From Rhodocyclaceae bacterium (GTDB taxonomy: Bacteria; Pseudomonadota; Gammaproteobacteria; Burkholderiales; Rhodocyclaceae): a DNA stretch of 64,000 nt. The position numbers and the translations under genes are program-made. The stretch covers positions 1 through 64,000 of the forward strand of contig JAHDYG010000015.1 in assembly GCA_023383815.1 (NCBI GenBank). The letters are read 5' to 3'. The notes beneath the pieces were generated by a model that had not been told where the DNA came from, made no database searches, and saw nothing but the letters and a program-made list of their open reading frames with translations. Positions 17,342 through 26,715 of this stretch are shown one piece after another (within the stretch, counting starts at the first letter, position 1; the number at the start of each line of letters is the position of its first letter).

Positions 17342-18292
17342 ATGTCTGACCTACTCAAGAATATCGACGCACGGACCAAGCTGGCCGGCACGAACAAGCT
17401 GGAGATCCTGCTGTTCTCCCTCGGGGTCGACCAGCGTACCGGTCGCAAGGAGGTCTTCGGGATCAACGTCTTCAAGGTCCGTGAAGTGATGCGTACCCCC
17501 GAGATCACCGCGGCGCCGGAGATGCCCGAGTGCGTCGAGGGCATGGTGAGCCTGCGCGGTGTGCTGGTGCCGGTGGTGGATCTGGCCAAGTATGTCGGCA
17601 TCGTTTCGGACACCCCCCGCAGCATCATGATCGTGACCGAGTACAACGGACATACCCAGGGGTTCCTCGTCGAGAGCGTCGATACCATCCTGCGGCTCGA
17701 CTGGTCACAGATGCGGGTGCCGCCCGAGATGCTCACGGCGAAGATGGGGGGTCTGGTCACCGCAGTGACCGAACTGTCCGGAAACCGGCTGGTGATGATG
17801 CTGGACGTCGAGAAGGTGCTCTCCGAGACCGCCCGATACGATGAGGAGTTTCTCTATCGCGGCATCGAGCCGATCGAGGAGGAGGAGCGGATGGTCGTCT
17901 TCGCGGACGACTCGACGGTCGCGCGCAAGCAGATCGAGCGCACCCTCGATATTCTGCAGGTGCCTTACCAGGGTGCGATCAACGGTCGCATGGCGTGGGA
18001 AGAGCTGCAGAAGATCGCCAATCTGGCGCGCAGTACCAATCGTGAGGTCAAGGATCTGGTCAGCCTCGTGCTGACCGACGTCGAGATGCCCGAGATGGAC
18101 GGCTACATCCTGACCAAGACGATCAAGTCCGATCCGCGTTTTGCCGGTATCCCCGTCATCATGCATTCATCGCTGTCGGGGATGTCGAACCAGCAGCTGG
18201 GACGTTCGGTCGGAGTCGACGAGTATGTCGCCAAGTTCGAGCCGCAGCGGCTGGCCGAAACGCTGCGCCGCCTGATCAAGGGCATTGACTGA
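17342..18292 (+). CDS. cheV: Chemotaxis coupling protein CheV (first copy)
   Basis: The 316-residue protein is CheV: a CheW domain (about residues 10-165, with [14 protein letters not shown] and MVSLRGVLVPVVDLAKY) fused to a receiver (about 178-316). The receiver keeps the acidic pair in VVFADDSTVA, the phosphoacceptor Asp in [12 protein letters not shown], a Ser in the switch position and the Lys in VAKF. CheV couples receptors to CheA and is tuned by phosphorylation. ATG 17342, with GGAGAG upstream, fits the family N-terminus MSDLLKNIDART. A longer in-frame start at 17192 lacks a ribosome site. It is first in a five-gene run. Confidence 0.94.
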   Translation: MSDLLKNIDARTKLAGTNKLEILLFSLGVDQRTGRKEVFGINVFKVREVMRTPEITAAPEMPECVEGMVSLRGVLVPVVDLAKYVGIVSDTPRSIMIVTEYNGHTQGFLVESVDTILRLDWSQMRVPPEMLTAKMGGLVTAVTELSGNRLVMMLDVEKVLSETARYDEEFLYRGIEPIEEEERMVVFADDSTVARKQIERTLDILQVPYQGAINGRMAWEELQKIANLARSTNREVKDLVSLVLTDVEMPEMDGYILTKTIKSDPRFAGIPVIMHSSLSGMSNQQLGRSVGVDEYVAKFEPQRLAETLRRLIKGID

Positions 18293-18324
18293 AACTGGCT
18301 GCTGACAGGACCGAGAACAAGACC

Positions 18325-19296
18325 ATGGCTACTAGCACTTCTATCGTACCCGGGATGAGCAGTCTGGAGAGCGGATTGCTCGAGTCCGTCGACGCACGCA
18401 CCGGACTGGCTGGATCGAACCGGATGGAGATCCTGCTGTTTTCGCTCGGCACCAGTGAAACCTTTGGAATCAACGTGTTCAAGGTGCGGGAGGTGTCGGT
18501 CGCTCCCTTCGTCACCCGGGCCCCGAACATGCCGAATGGGGTCGAAGGATTGATCTCGCTGCGGGGCAACGTCATTCCGGTGTTGTCGCTGGCGAAGGTG
18601 CTCGGGCTGTCGGTTCCCGGCGACAGTCTGGGCGGATCGATGATGGTCACGGAGTACAGCAAGCGGACGCTGGGTTTTCTCGTCGATTCGGTCGATCGCA
18701 TCGTTCGGGTCGAATGGGACAAGGTGCGGGCGCCCGACAATGTCGCGACCTCCGCCAACGCGTTCATTACGGCGATCACCGAGCTGCCGGATGGCAAGCT
18801 GGTTTCGATCCTCGATGTCGAGACCGTCATGGCCAACACCTTCGGTGACGCCGTGGTCGGGGCCATTGCGCCGATCTCGGGTGGGCATGAACTGAACGTC
18901 TTCTTCGTCGATGACTCTGCCGTCGCACGGCGCAAGATCACCGAGGTCCTCGACAAGCTCGGCGTCAAGCACAAGTACGCCGTGAATGGTCTCGAAGCCT
19001 GGAACCGCCTGGAGGGCATGGCGAGCCATGCACAGCACGCGGGTCGCCATGTGGGCGAAGAGGTCGATGTGATCCTGGTCGATGCCGAAATGCCGGAGAT
19101 GGACGGCTACGTGCTGACGCGCAAGATCAAGGCCGATTCGCGCTTCGACGGAATTCCGGTGGTCATGCACTCATCGCTGTCGTCGGAAGCGAATCGTGCA
19201 ATGGGCAAGCAAGTGGGAGTGGATGCATACGTGGCAAAATTCGACGCTGATGTACTGGCCGATACATTGAGGCCCCTGCTCGCCAGAGGGCACTGA
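18325..19296 (+). CDS. cheV: Chemotaxis coupling protein CheV (second copy)
   Basis: The 323-residue protein has the same CheW-receiver layout as its neighbour: CheW around residues 20-180 ([30 protein letters not shown]) and receiver from about 190. The receiver keeps [28 protein letters not shown] and AYVAKF, so it should be phosphorylated. The copies clearly share ancestry (both VFKVREV and EMPEMDGY) but differ along most of their length. A specialised role, such as coupling a different receptor set or acting as a phosphate sink, is inference. It lies 32 bp after the first copy and 38 bp before cheY. Confidence 0.94.
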   Translation: MATSTSIVPGMSSLESGLLESVDARTGLAGSNRMEILLFSLGTSETFGINVFKVREVSVAPFVTRAPNMPNGVEGLISLRGNVIPVLSLAKVLGLSVPGDSLGGSMMVTEYSKRTLGFLVDSVDRIVRVEWDKVRAPDNVATSANAFITAITELPDGKLVSILDVETVMANTFGDAVVGAIAPISGGHELNVFFVDDSAVARRKITEVLDKLGVKHKYAVNGLEAWNRLEGMASHAQHAGRHVGEEVDVILVDAEMPEMDGYVLTRKIKADSRFDGIPVVMHSSLSSEANRAMGKQVGVDAYVAKFDADVLADTLRPLLARGH

Positions 19297-19334
19297 ACCG
19301 ATCATGCGGCCGTGAGGCGAATACGGAGACCAGG

Positions 19335-19733
19335 ATGTCCGATCCCAAAATGAAAATTCTTGTCGTCGATGATTTTTCGACCATGCGACGTATCGTGCGC
19401 AACCTCCTGAAGGAACTCGGTTTCACGAACGTCGATGAAGCCGAGGATGGCGCGGTCGCGCTGCAGAAGCTGCAAGGCGGAGACTTCGAGTTCGTCGTGA
19501 CCGACTGGAACATGCCCAACATGGACGGGCTCACGCTGCTTCAGAGCATCCGCAAGACGCCGGCGCTCAAGCATCTTCCGGTGCTGATGATCACAGCGGA
19601 GGCGAAGAAGGAGAACATCATCGCGGCGGCACAGGCGGGCGCGAGCGGCTACATCGTGAAACCCTTCACTGCGGCGGTGCTGTCGGAGAAGCTGCAGAAG
19701 ATCTTCGAGAAGATGGGCAAGACGACTGCCTGA
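19335..19733 (+). CDS. cheY: Chemotaxis response regulator CheY
   Basis: The 132-residue single-domain receiver is CheY, which when phosphorylated binds FliM and switches flagellar rotation. Every key residue sits at the E. coli number: Asp12 and Asp13, phosphoacceptor Asp57 in [12 protein letters not shown], Thr87 in MITAEA, and Lys109 in VKPF. It lies directly before cheZ (35 bp), consistent with CheZ dephosphorylating it. Confidence 0.96.
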   Translation: MSDPKMKILVVDDFSTMRRIVRNLLKELGFTNVDEAEDGAVALQKLQGGDFEFVVTDWNMPNMDGLTLLQSIRKTPALKHLPVLMITAEAKKENIIAAAQAGASGYIVKPFTAAVLSEKLQKIFEKMGKTTA

Positions 19734-19768
19734 ACGGGCAGGGTTCGCGTTCGAGCGGGAGCGAGAGG

Positions 19769-20665
19769 ATGACGAGAAAACAGAAAATCGATGAGGCGGG
19801 CGACTCCGACGAACTGCAGGCACTGTTCGACTCCATCGCCACCACGTCGGTCCAGGCCGAGCCGGAACCAGCCCGAGCCGCGAGTCGGATCGTAGACGAC
19901 GGCAGCGGTGACAGCGACGACCTGCAGGCACTCTTCGACGAGGTCGCCTCCGAGTTCGAAACCACCGAGGAAGAGGGGAACATCGTCACCGCGACGGCGC
20001 TCGCCGGCGCAGAGGGGCCCGCGAGCGCGGCGGCAGGAGAGACCCGAACCGCCAGCACCGAAGAGGTCTTCACCCGCATCGGCCAGATGACGCGCAAGGT
20101 GCACGACACCCTGCGCAATCTCGGCGGCGACGACACCGCGCTGCTGGCGGACGCCGTGCAGGCGATCCCCGATGCCCGCCAGCGCCTGAGCTACATCGCC
20201 CAGATGACCGAGCAGGCTGCCAGCCGTGTCCTCAATGCCACGGACATCGCCCAGCCGCTGCAGGACAAGGTGCAGGCCGATGCCGGCCATTTGCAGCAGA
20301 AGTGGGATCGTCTGTTCGCCAACCAGCTCGGCGTAGAGGAATTCAAGGTGCTCGCAACGGAGACGCGCCAGTTCCTGGGGGATGTGACTGTCAGCAGCCA
20401 GGCCACCAGCGAGCAGTTGATGGAAATCATGATGGCTCAGGATTTCCAGGACCTCACGGGGCAGGTGATCAAGAAGGTCGTCGAGCTTGCGCAGAAACTC
20501 GAATCGGAACTGCTGCAGCTCCTGCTCGAGGTCGCACCGGTCGAGAAGCGCATGCAGACGAACGAGGGCTTGCTCAACGGCCCGGTCGTCAATTCGGAGA
20601 ATCGGGACGATGTGGTGACGTCCCAGGAGCAGGTCGACGACCTGCTCGACAGTCTGGGATTCTGA
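19769..20665 (+). CDS. cheZ: Protein phosphatase CheZ with extended N-terminus
   Basis: The 298-residue protein is CheZ, the phosphatase of CheY-P. The helical core holds the catalytic Gln segment MMAQDFQDLTGQVIKKV, and the C-terminal CheY-docking peptide is QEQVDDLLDSLGF (286-298). E. coli CheZ has 214 residues; the extra length here lies mainly in an N-terminal region of about 85 residues. That region carries two near-identical motifs, DSDELQALFDSI (12-23) and DSDDLQALFDEV (48-59), both resembling the C-terminal docking peptide. They may be additional CheY-P binding sites (inference). It lies between cheY and cheA in the same operon. Confidence 0.94.
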   Translation: MTRKQKIDEAGDSDELQALFDSIATTSVQAEPEPARAASRIVDDGSGDSDDLQALFDEVASEFETTEEEGNIVTATALAGAEGPASAAAGETRTASTEEVFTRIGQMTRKVHDTLRNLGGDDTALLADAVQAIPDARQRLSYIAQMTEQAASRVLNATDIAQPLQDKVQADAGHLQQKWDRLFANQLGVEEFKVLATETRQFLGDVTVSSQATSEQLMEIMMAQDFQDLTGQVIKKVVELAQKLESELLQLLLEVAPVEKRMQTNEGLLNGPVVNSENRDDVVTSQEQVDDLLDSLGF

Positions 20666-20767
20666 ACACCACGGCGGGACCGCTTGTCCCGCCCGCGGCG
20701 ACCCGTCCGAACGGGCAACCGGGGCGGGGTGGGTCGGTCGAACAGGAAACAACGAAGCGAGAACGTC

Positions 20768-22795
20768 ATGAGTGATTTCGCCGGAATGGAAGACCTTCTT
20801 CAGGATTTCCTGATCGAGGCGGGAGACTTGCTCTCCGGAGTGGACAACAAGCTGGTCGATCTCGAACGGGCGCCCAACGACCGCGGCTTGCTCAACGAGA
20901 TCTTTCGCGGTTTCCACACGATCAAGGGCGGTGCGGGTTTTCTGAACGCGACCGAACTCGTGACCCTGTGCCACCTGACCGAGAACCTGTTCGACAAGCT
21001 TCGTACCGGAGAGCTGGATCTCAGCTCCGAGATCATGGATGCGATTCTCGATGCGACGGGCACGGTCCGCGTGATGTTCCGCTCGCTCGAACAGGGCGTC
21101 CAGCCGAAAGCTGCCGACCCGAACCTCATCGAGCGCCTGGAACTGGCCCTGCAGGGACGCCTCGATGCCGGGGCCGTGCAGGCCGCCCAGAGCAAGCCGG
21201 TGGTCGAGGAAAAGCCCGTCTCTTCCGGGGGCATCGAACTCTTCACCGATCCGGCTCCCGCTGCGGCCCCGACCCCGGCACCGGCGCCGGCAGCTGGACC
21301 CGACTGGATCGCGCTCCACCATGCGGTGAGCGGCCAGCCGGCTGCGCCCGCCGGATCTGTTGCAGCCGCTGCATCGTCCAAGCCGGCCGCACCGGCTGCT
21401 CCCGCGTCGACGAACCCGGGAGGCGCACAGGTGCCGGTCGTTGCAAAGAAGACCCCCGAGGAAGTGATCAAGGATGCCGTCGGTCGCCGCGCGACCGACC
21501 GCCCGGGTGCCATCTCGGCGCCGGTTGGCCGGCGCGAGAACGAGCGCCAGCGTGATACCTCGATCCGTGTGGATACGGCTCGCCTCGATCAGGTCCTGAA
21601 CCTGTCGGGCGAGATCGGCCTCACGAAGAACCGGCTCAATGCACTGCGCAGCGACATCCTGAGCGGGCGCAACGACAGCGAGACGCTGCATGCGCTTGAT
21701 CTTGCGGTCAGCCAGCTCGATCTCCTGGTGTCCGATCTGCAGAATGCGGTCATGAAGACGCGCATGCAGCCGATCGGCAGGCTGTTCCAGAAGTACCCGC
21801 GCATCGCGCGCGATCTCGCGCGCAACATGGGCAAGGACGTCGAACTGGTGCTCGAAGGCGAGGAGACCGAGATCGACAAGACGATGATCGAGGATCTCGC
21901 CGATCCGATCATCCACCTGATCCGGAACGCGGTCGACCATGGAATCGAGGATCCGGTCGAGCGTGGTTCGACCGGCAAGCCCCTCAAGTCGATCGTCAAG
22001 CTCCAGGCTCAGCAGGAGGGCGACCACATCGTCATCATCGTCGCCGATGACGGGCGCGGGATGAACCCCGAACGGTTGCGCGCGAAGGCGCTCGAGAAGG
22101 GGCTCATCACGGACGAGGAAGCCAATTCGATGGACGAGCGCCAGAGTTTCAACCTGGTGTTCCTGCCCGGATTCTCGACCGCCGACCAGGTCTCGGACGT
22201 CTCGGGTCGCGGCGTCGGCATGGACGTCGTGCGCACCAACATCCAGAAGCTCAACGGCAGCATCGAGATTCGCTCGCAGGCCAACAAGGGCACCTCGTTC
22301 ATCATCAGCCTGCCGCTCACGCTTGCGATCCTGCCTGTTCTGCTCGTGCGCCTGGGCGACCAGCCGTTTGCGGTGCCGTTGTCGATGGTGCGCGAGATCC
22401 TGCCGATCGACCCCGAGGCGGTGAAGGAGGTTGGTGGCCGTGCGACGATGGTGATCCGCGGCGAGGTGCTGCCGGTGCTGCCGCTGTCGGGGCTGCTCGG
22501 CTGGCCGCTCGACCGCACACCGGAATACGGGGTGCTGATGCAGGCTGCGGAGCTCTCCTTCATCCTCGCGATCGACAGCTTCGCCGGCCGCGAGGATGCG
22601 GTGATCAAGTCTCTCGACGATTTCCGGCCCAAGGGGGTCGCCGGGGTCACCACCCTGGCGAACGGTCAGATCGTGCTGATCCTCGACATGAAGGAACTGC
22701 TCGGTGCGGCCGGCGAGCAACGTGGGGTGACCCGTCGCACGCTGATCCGCGAGGCGCCCACCCCCAAGCCGGACCAGAAAACCCTGGCGGCCTGA
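20768..22795 (+). CDS. cheA: Chemotaxis sensor kinase CheA
   Basis: The 675-residue protein is CheA. Domains run P1 with phosphoacceptor His50 in GFHTIKGGAGFL, an Ala/Pro-rich linker (about 150-270), P3 dimerisation, P4 ATPase and P5 CheW-like. P4 shows HLIRNAVDHGIEDP, VADDGRGMN and GRGVGMDVV. A recognisable P2 (CheY/CheB-docking) domain is missing; low-complexity sequence occupies its place. CheA phosphorylates CheY and probably the CheV receivers and the Hpt-CheW protein's partners. ATG 20768 begins the family N-terminus MSDFAGMEDLLQDFLIEAG; an in-frame start at 20684 is less likely. A strong terminator follows. Confidence 0.96.
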   Translation: MSDFAGMEDLLQDFLIEAGDLLSGVDNKLVDLERAPNDRGLLNEIFRGFHTIKGGAGFLNATELVTLCHLTENLFDKLRTGELDLSSEIMDAILDATGTVRVMFRSLEQGVQPKAADPNLIERLELALQGRLDAGAVQAAQSKPVVEEKPVSSGGIELFTDPAPAAAPTPAPAPAAGPDWIALHHAVSGQPAAPAGSVAAAASSKPAAPAAPASTNPGGAQVPVVAKKTPEEVIKDAVGRRATDRPGAISAPVGRRENERQRDTSIRVDTARLDQVLNLSGEIGLTKNRLNALRSDILSGRNDSETLHALDLAVSQLDLLVSDLQNAVMKTRMQPIGRLFQKYPRIARDLARNMGKDVELVLEGEETEIDKTMIEDLADPIIHLIRNAVDHGIEDPVERGSTGKPLKSIVKLQAQQEGDHIVIIVADDGRGMNPERLRAKALEKGLITDEEANSMDERQSFNLVFLPGFSTADQVSDVSGRGVGMDVVRTNIQKLNGSIEIRSQANKGTSFIISLPLTLAILPVLLVRLGDQPFAVPLSMVREILPIDPEAVKEVGGRATMVIRGEVLPVLPLSGLLGWPLDRTPEYGVLMQAAELSFILAIDSFAGREDAVIKSLDDFRPKGVAGVTTLANGQIVLILDMKELLGAAGEQRGVTRRTLIREAPTPKPDQKTLAA

Positions 22796-22810
22796 CCGGC
22801 CCGAAGGAAG

Positions 22811-22847
22811 AGCGATGGCGGCGGGGCCCCCGCCGCCATCGCTCTTT
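22811..22847. terminator. Bidirectional terminator between cheA and tal
   Basis: A perfect 14-bp stem (22811-22824 with 22830-22843) encloses a GGCCC loop. It is followed by CTTT on the plus strand and CTTCC on the minus strand. It separates two convergent genes, so it can end both transcripts, though the T-runs are short. Confidence 0.75.
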
Positions 22848-22857
22848 GAGAAGGGAT

Positions 22858-23931
22858 TCAGGCGGTCAGTTCGAGCAAGGCCGAAAACGCTTTCCGGAAC
22901 TGCTCGAGGCCATCAGCCTGCAGTTGCTCGCCGATCGCGTCCAGGTCGAAGCCTGCATCTGCGAGGGCTTCGAGTTGCGCCCGCGCCTCCTCGCTGCCGT
23001 GCTCCAGCGTGCGTTCGACGTGGCCATGGTCCAGGAGGGCAGCGAGCGTGGCGTCGGGAAGCGTATTGACCGTTTCTGGCCCGATCAGTGGCTCGACGTA
23101 CAGCAGATCGCTGTAGGCCGGATTCTTGGTTCCAGTGCTCGCCCACAGCAGATATTGCGGTCGTGCGCCGGCTGCGCGCAGGCCGGCGAACGCCTCACCG
23201 TGGAAACGGGCGAGATATGCCTGGTAGGCGGTCCTGGCCAGGGCGACCGCACTCTTTCCGCGCAGGGCGGAACGCGCGTCGCGCGCCTCCAGCTCGCGGT
23301 CGATGAGCGTGTCGACGCGGCTGAGGAAGAGGCTTGCGACCGACATCACCGAGCGTGGATCCATACCTGCAGCGACGAGACGTTCAAGGCCGCGCACGTA
23401 CGCCTGTGCGACGGACTCGACATGTGCGAGCGAGAACATCAGCGTCACGTTCACGCTGATGCCGCGTGCGATGAGTTCCTCGATCGCCTGCAGGCCAGCT
23501 CGGGTTGCCGGAACCTTGACCAGCAGGTTCTTGCGCCCGACCGCCTGATGCAACCGGACCCCCGCTTCGACGGTTGCCCCGGCATCGTCGGCAAGCTCGG
23601 GCGACACTTCCAGGCTGACATAGCCCGCGGCCCCTTCGCTGATCTCGAACGTCCGGTGCAGCAGATCGCAGGCGGCCTGAACATCGGGAACGACCAGTTG
23701 CTCATAACGGGCTTCGGCGTCGAGTGCGCGCGATTTCAGGCGCGCAAGGTCTTCTTCGTAGTAGCGGCCGTCGGAGATGGCCTTGTGAAAGATCGACGGG
23801 TTCGTGGTGACGCCGGCGATGCCATCCTCGGCGATCATGCGGGCGAGATGGCCGTCGCGCAGCAGGGTTCGGGAAAGGTTGTCGAGCCAGATCTGCTGGC
23901 CCTCTGCGCGTACCTGAAGCAGGGGATTCAT
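22858..23931 (-). CDS. tal: Transaldolase
   Basis: The 357-residue protein is a transaldolase of the longer bacterial subfamily. It moves a dihydroxyacetone unit between sugar phosphates in the non-oxidative pentose phosphate pathway. The family start MNPLLQVRAEGQQIWLDNLSR and the TTNPSIF motif are present, and the Schiff-base lysine lies in NLLVKVPAT. The frame is open to 24012, but ATG 23931 gives the family N-terminus. No good ribosome site is visible upstream of it, so the start is a little less sure than the identity. It is convergent with cheA and upstream of nothing obviously related. Confidence 0.94.
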   Translation of the reverse strand: MNPLLQVRAEGQQIWLDNLSRTLLRDGHLARMIAEDGIAGVTTNPSIFHKAISDGRYYEEDLARLKSRALDAEARYEQLVVPDVQAACDLLHRTFEISEGAAGYVSLEVSPELADDAGATVEAGVRLHQAVGRKNLLVKVPATRAGLQAIEELIARGISVNVTLMFSLAHVESVAQAYVRGLERLVAAGMDPRSVMSVASLFLSRVDTLIDRELEARDARSALRGKSAVALARTAYQAYLARFHGEAFAGLRAAGARPQYLLWASTGTKNPAYSDLLYVEPLIGPETVNTLPDATLAALLDHGHVERTLEHGSEEARAQLEALADAGFDLDAIGEQLQADGLEQFRKAFSALLELTA

Positions 23932-24078
23932 GAGCGGAAGGAAAGTCGTGGTGGCCGGAAGCGGACATTGTGCAACGAATCCGATACAACCGGAAGGTGT
24001 GGCGCGGTACACTTTACGCCGTGTGTAGCGCGGGAAAGAAAGAAATATTCCCGCAGGCGCGCATCCTCGGGCAGGCCG

Positions 24079-25854
24079 TCAACGGTCATCCTGAACCATT
24101 CCTTCGGCAGATCGATCGCTCATGTGCGACTCGATGTCGCGAGCCGTGCATACCCGGTTGCGGCCCGCATGCTTTGCCGCATAGACGCCGAGGTCCGCCT
24201 CTTCGAGCAACTGGTCGAAACTGCGCGAATCGCCCGCGCACATGCCGGCAACGCCAATGCTGATCGTGATCCGCAGCGGCTCCGCGTCCGGAACCGTGAT
24301 GCGGCTCGCGGCGATCGTGCTGCACAGCTTTTCGGCGGCGATCCGGGCCTGATCGAGACGGGTGTCGGAGAGCAGTACGACGAACTCCTCTCCGCCGAAA
24401 CGCGCCACCAGATCGACCGCACGCAGGTTGCTCGACAGGAGGTTGGCAAGCCCTCGCAGGCACTCGTCTCCGACGAGGTGGCCGTGCGTGTCGTTGATGG
24501 CCTTGAAGTGATCGATGTCGATGATGAGCAGCGCAAGCGAGCCGCCGGAACGCGCCATTCGCGCAACTTCGAGCTCGAAGCGGCTGAGCAGCTTGCGCCG
24601 GTTGCCCAGTCCGGTCAGCGGGTCGTGCAGCGCCATCTGCTCCAGTTCCTGGTGCGCCCGCGTGAGGTCGGTGACGTCGACATCGACGCCACGATAGCCC
24701 ACGAATGCGCCCTGGTCGTCGTGCACCGGTTGTGCGCTGCACGACAGCCACATTTCACGGCCATCGAGGTGGGTGGTCCGGATCGTCTGCCGGTCCAGGG
24801 CGTCGTGGGTCTGCAATTGCTGCAGGATCCGCGCGTGGGCCGGCACCTGAGCGCCGTCGGGACCGAACAGCGTTGCCCACCGGTCCAGGCCGACGATCGA
24901 CGCATCGGGCTGGCCGAGGATCTTCTCCAGCCCCTGTGCGAAGGTGTAGCGCCCTTCGCGATCGGTTTCCCAGATGTAGGTCGGCGAGAAATTGATCGCG
25001 TCGCTCATCAGGTTCTTGACCCGGCGGATCGTCTGCTCGCTGCGTACCCGTTCGGTGATGTCCGTGTAGGTAGTGACGAATCCGACCGGGCGGCCGTCTT
25101 CGAGCACGACACGGCCCTCGACCTCCATGCTGCCCCCGTCCCCGCGTGTGCGCTCGAGGCGGTGTGGCTCGAAACGGCGGGCAAGCTCGACCATGCTGCG
25201 CACCCGGGCCTCTGGATCGACGGGGCCGTACTCACCGCGCTGCGCGTTGAAGCGGACCACTTCGGCGAAGGTGATGCCCGGCTTCATGAAGCCGTCCGGA
25301 AGGTTCTGGAGCTTGACGAAGGCCGGGTTCCAGAGTGCGATCTGCAGATCTTCGTCGACCACGCTGATTCCCTGAGGCAGCGCGCTGACCACCGCGTCGA
25401 GATAGCTGGCGCTGCGCCGCGCCTCTTCCTCGGCCCGCTTGCGTTCGGTGATGTCGGTGTAGATCGTCACGAACCCGCCGTCCGGGAGCGGATTGCCTCG
25501 GATTTCCAGGATCCGCCCGTTGGGCCGTGCCCGCTCGAACACGTGCGCTTCGCGCCGCATCGCACGCTCGATGACCGCTGCGGCGAGGACGTCCGGGTCG
25601 CCCGGTCCGTAGTCCCCGCGTTCGGCGTTGAAGCGTGCCAGTGTCCGGAGGTTCGGCAGGCCATCCTCGAACAGGGAATCCGGAAAATCGAGCAGCTCAC
25701 GAAGCTGGCGGTTGCACACGATCATGTTGAACTCATGATCGAACAGGGTCACGCCACTGGGCAGGAAGTCGATGATCGTCTGCAGGATGTCGTGCACCGC
25801 CGGGGCAGGGGGGGCGGGCACGCGGGGGGTTGCGCAGGGCAAGGCGTCACTCAC
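24079..25854 (-). CDS. PAS-containing diguanylate cyclase
   Basis: The 591-residue soluble protein has two PAS_7-type repeats (about residues 22-140 and 150-270, each with RFNAxRGxYGPxDP), a third PAS (about 280-400) and a GGDEF domain. The active site GGEEF lies at 487-491 and the metal residues in DIDHFKAIND are intact, so it should make cyclic-di-GMP. The product-inhibition site RAVD (478-481) stands five residues before GGEEF, as expected. No membrane segments are seen, so the signal is intracellular, such as a ligand or redox state sensed by PAS. Start is GTG with GAGGA upstream. Confidence 0.9.
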   Translation of the reverse strand: MSDALPCATPRVPAPPAPAVHDILQTIIDFLPSGVTLFDHEFNMIVCNRQLRELLDFPDSLFEDGLPNLRTLARFNAERGDYGPGDPDVLAAAVIERAMRREAHVFERARPNGRILEIRGNPLPDGGFVTIYTDITERKRAEEEARRSASYLDAVVSALPQGISVVDEDLQIALWNPAFVKLQNLPDGFMKPGITFAEVVRFNAQRGEYGPVDPEARVRSMVELARRFEPHRLERTRGDGGSMEVEGRVVLEDGRPVGFVTTYTDITERVRSEQTIRRVKNLMSDAINFSPTYIWETDREGRYTFAQGLEKILGQPDASIVGLDRWATLFGPDGAQVPAHARILQQLQTHDALDRQTIRTTHLDGREMWLSCSAQPVHDDQGAFVGYRGVDVDVTDLTRAHQELEQMALHDPLTGLGNRRKLLSRFELEVARMARSGGSLALLIIDIDHFKAINDTHGHLVGDECLRGLANLLSSNLRAVDLVARFGGEEFVVLLSDTRLDQARIAAEKLCSTIAASRITVPDAEPLRITISIGVAGMCAGDSRSFDQLLEEADLGVYAAKHAGRNRVCTARDIESHMSDRSAEGMVQDDR

Positions 25855-25938
25855 GGGGCGGATCCTCGGCCAGGAATGCAGGATCAGAGGATCATGCGTG
25901 AAACCCGGGCCTCGCGCAACGCGCGCCGCAGCATGGGT

Positions 25939-26715
25939 TCAGCGTCGCCATCCCCCCGCGGCAAGAAAGCGATGCCGGACTTCGCGGTCACACTGACCCT
26001 CGGTATCCCAGGTCCACTCGTGCAGGACAACATTGCCGTCGCGCCCGACGAGAATGAGCGTCGAGCAACGGGTGCCGTAGCCCGGTGCGTGGATGAACGC
26101 CGGGGACAGCGCGCGCTCCCACTCCAGGCTGACGCCCGTCTCCGGGAGGTGCTCGTCGGGCGCCCGGGTCGGGTCCCGCAGCAGTTCCAGAAAGGCGCCT
26201 TCGTCCGGAAGGCGGCGCAGTGCCTCGGCAAAACGTCGGCAGGCACGTTCCACCTTGGGCCAGGGCGTGTTCAGCAGGTGGTTGGACAACCCGTGGATGC
26301 CCGCATCGAGCGTTCTGACCGAACCGTTGGTGCTCTCATGGATCGCCAGGTCGGCTCCATCGCTCACGAGCAGATTGAAGGCCACGTGGTCCGCACTGCG
26401 TTTGGCAACTTCGCGCAGCGCTTCCTGCGGGGTTGCGTCCGAAGTGAGGCAGCCGCGTACGAGCAGGCCACGCGACGGGGCGCCAGGGCGGTGACGCGCC
26501 GGGTCGCGATAGTTCGTCAGCGCGGCAAAACGGCCCTGGCGCGTCAGGCCCATCCACGTGCCGCCGCCTTCGAGATCCCGCCCGGCGAGCAGGTCCGGTG
26601 CATCGCTCCACCAGTGGGCAGGTTGCGCCGGGCGCGCAAGGAATTCGTCGCGGTTTGCGGCGACGACGAGCGGAAAATCGGGGTGTACGCGCCAGCCGAC
26701 TACGATCAGGCACAT
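25939..26715 (-). CDS. NRDE (TANGO2-like) family protein
   Basis: The 258-residue protein belongs to the NRDE family: it begins M-C-L-I-V and carries the signature AANRDEF, followed by GGTWMGL and ALTNYRDP. Cys2, exposed after Met removal, is conserved in the family and could act as an N-terminal nucleophile, but no reaction is established for bacterial members. Its start lies within the last 10 bp of the upstream DUF4936 gene, so the two are probably translated together. Confidence 0.88.
   Translation of the reverse strand: MCLIVVGWRVHPDFPLVVAANRDEFLARPAQPAHWWSDAPDLLAGRDLEGGGTWMGLTRQGRFAALTNYRDPARHRPGAPSRGLLVRGCLTSDATPQEALREVAKRSADHVAFNLLVSDGADLAIHESTNGSVRTLDAGIHGLSNHLLNTPWPKVERACRRFAEALRRLPDEGAFLELLRDPTRAPDEHLPETGVSLEWERALSPAFIHAPGYGTRCSTLILVGRDGNVVLHEWTWDTEGQCDREVRHRFLAAGGWRR

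Noticed and set aside
19649-22720. Very long open frame on the minus strand opposite cheZ and cheA
   Set aside because: It is antisense to well-supported genes, has a low-complexity His/Arg/Asp-rich translation with no known domain, and is expected from high GC at third codon positions.
24030-24054. Terminator after the PAS diguanylate cyclase
   Set aside because: A GCGGGAA/TTCCCGC stem exists, but its loop is 11 nt and no T-run follows on the minus strand. It is too weak to call.
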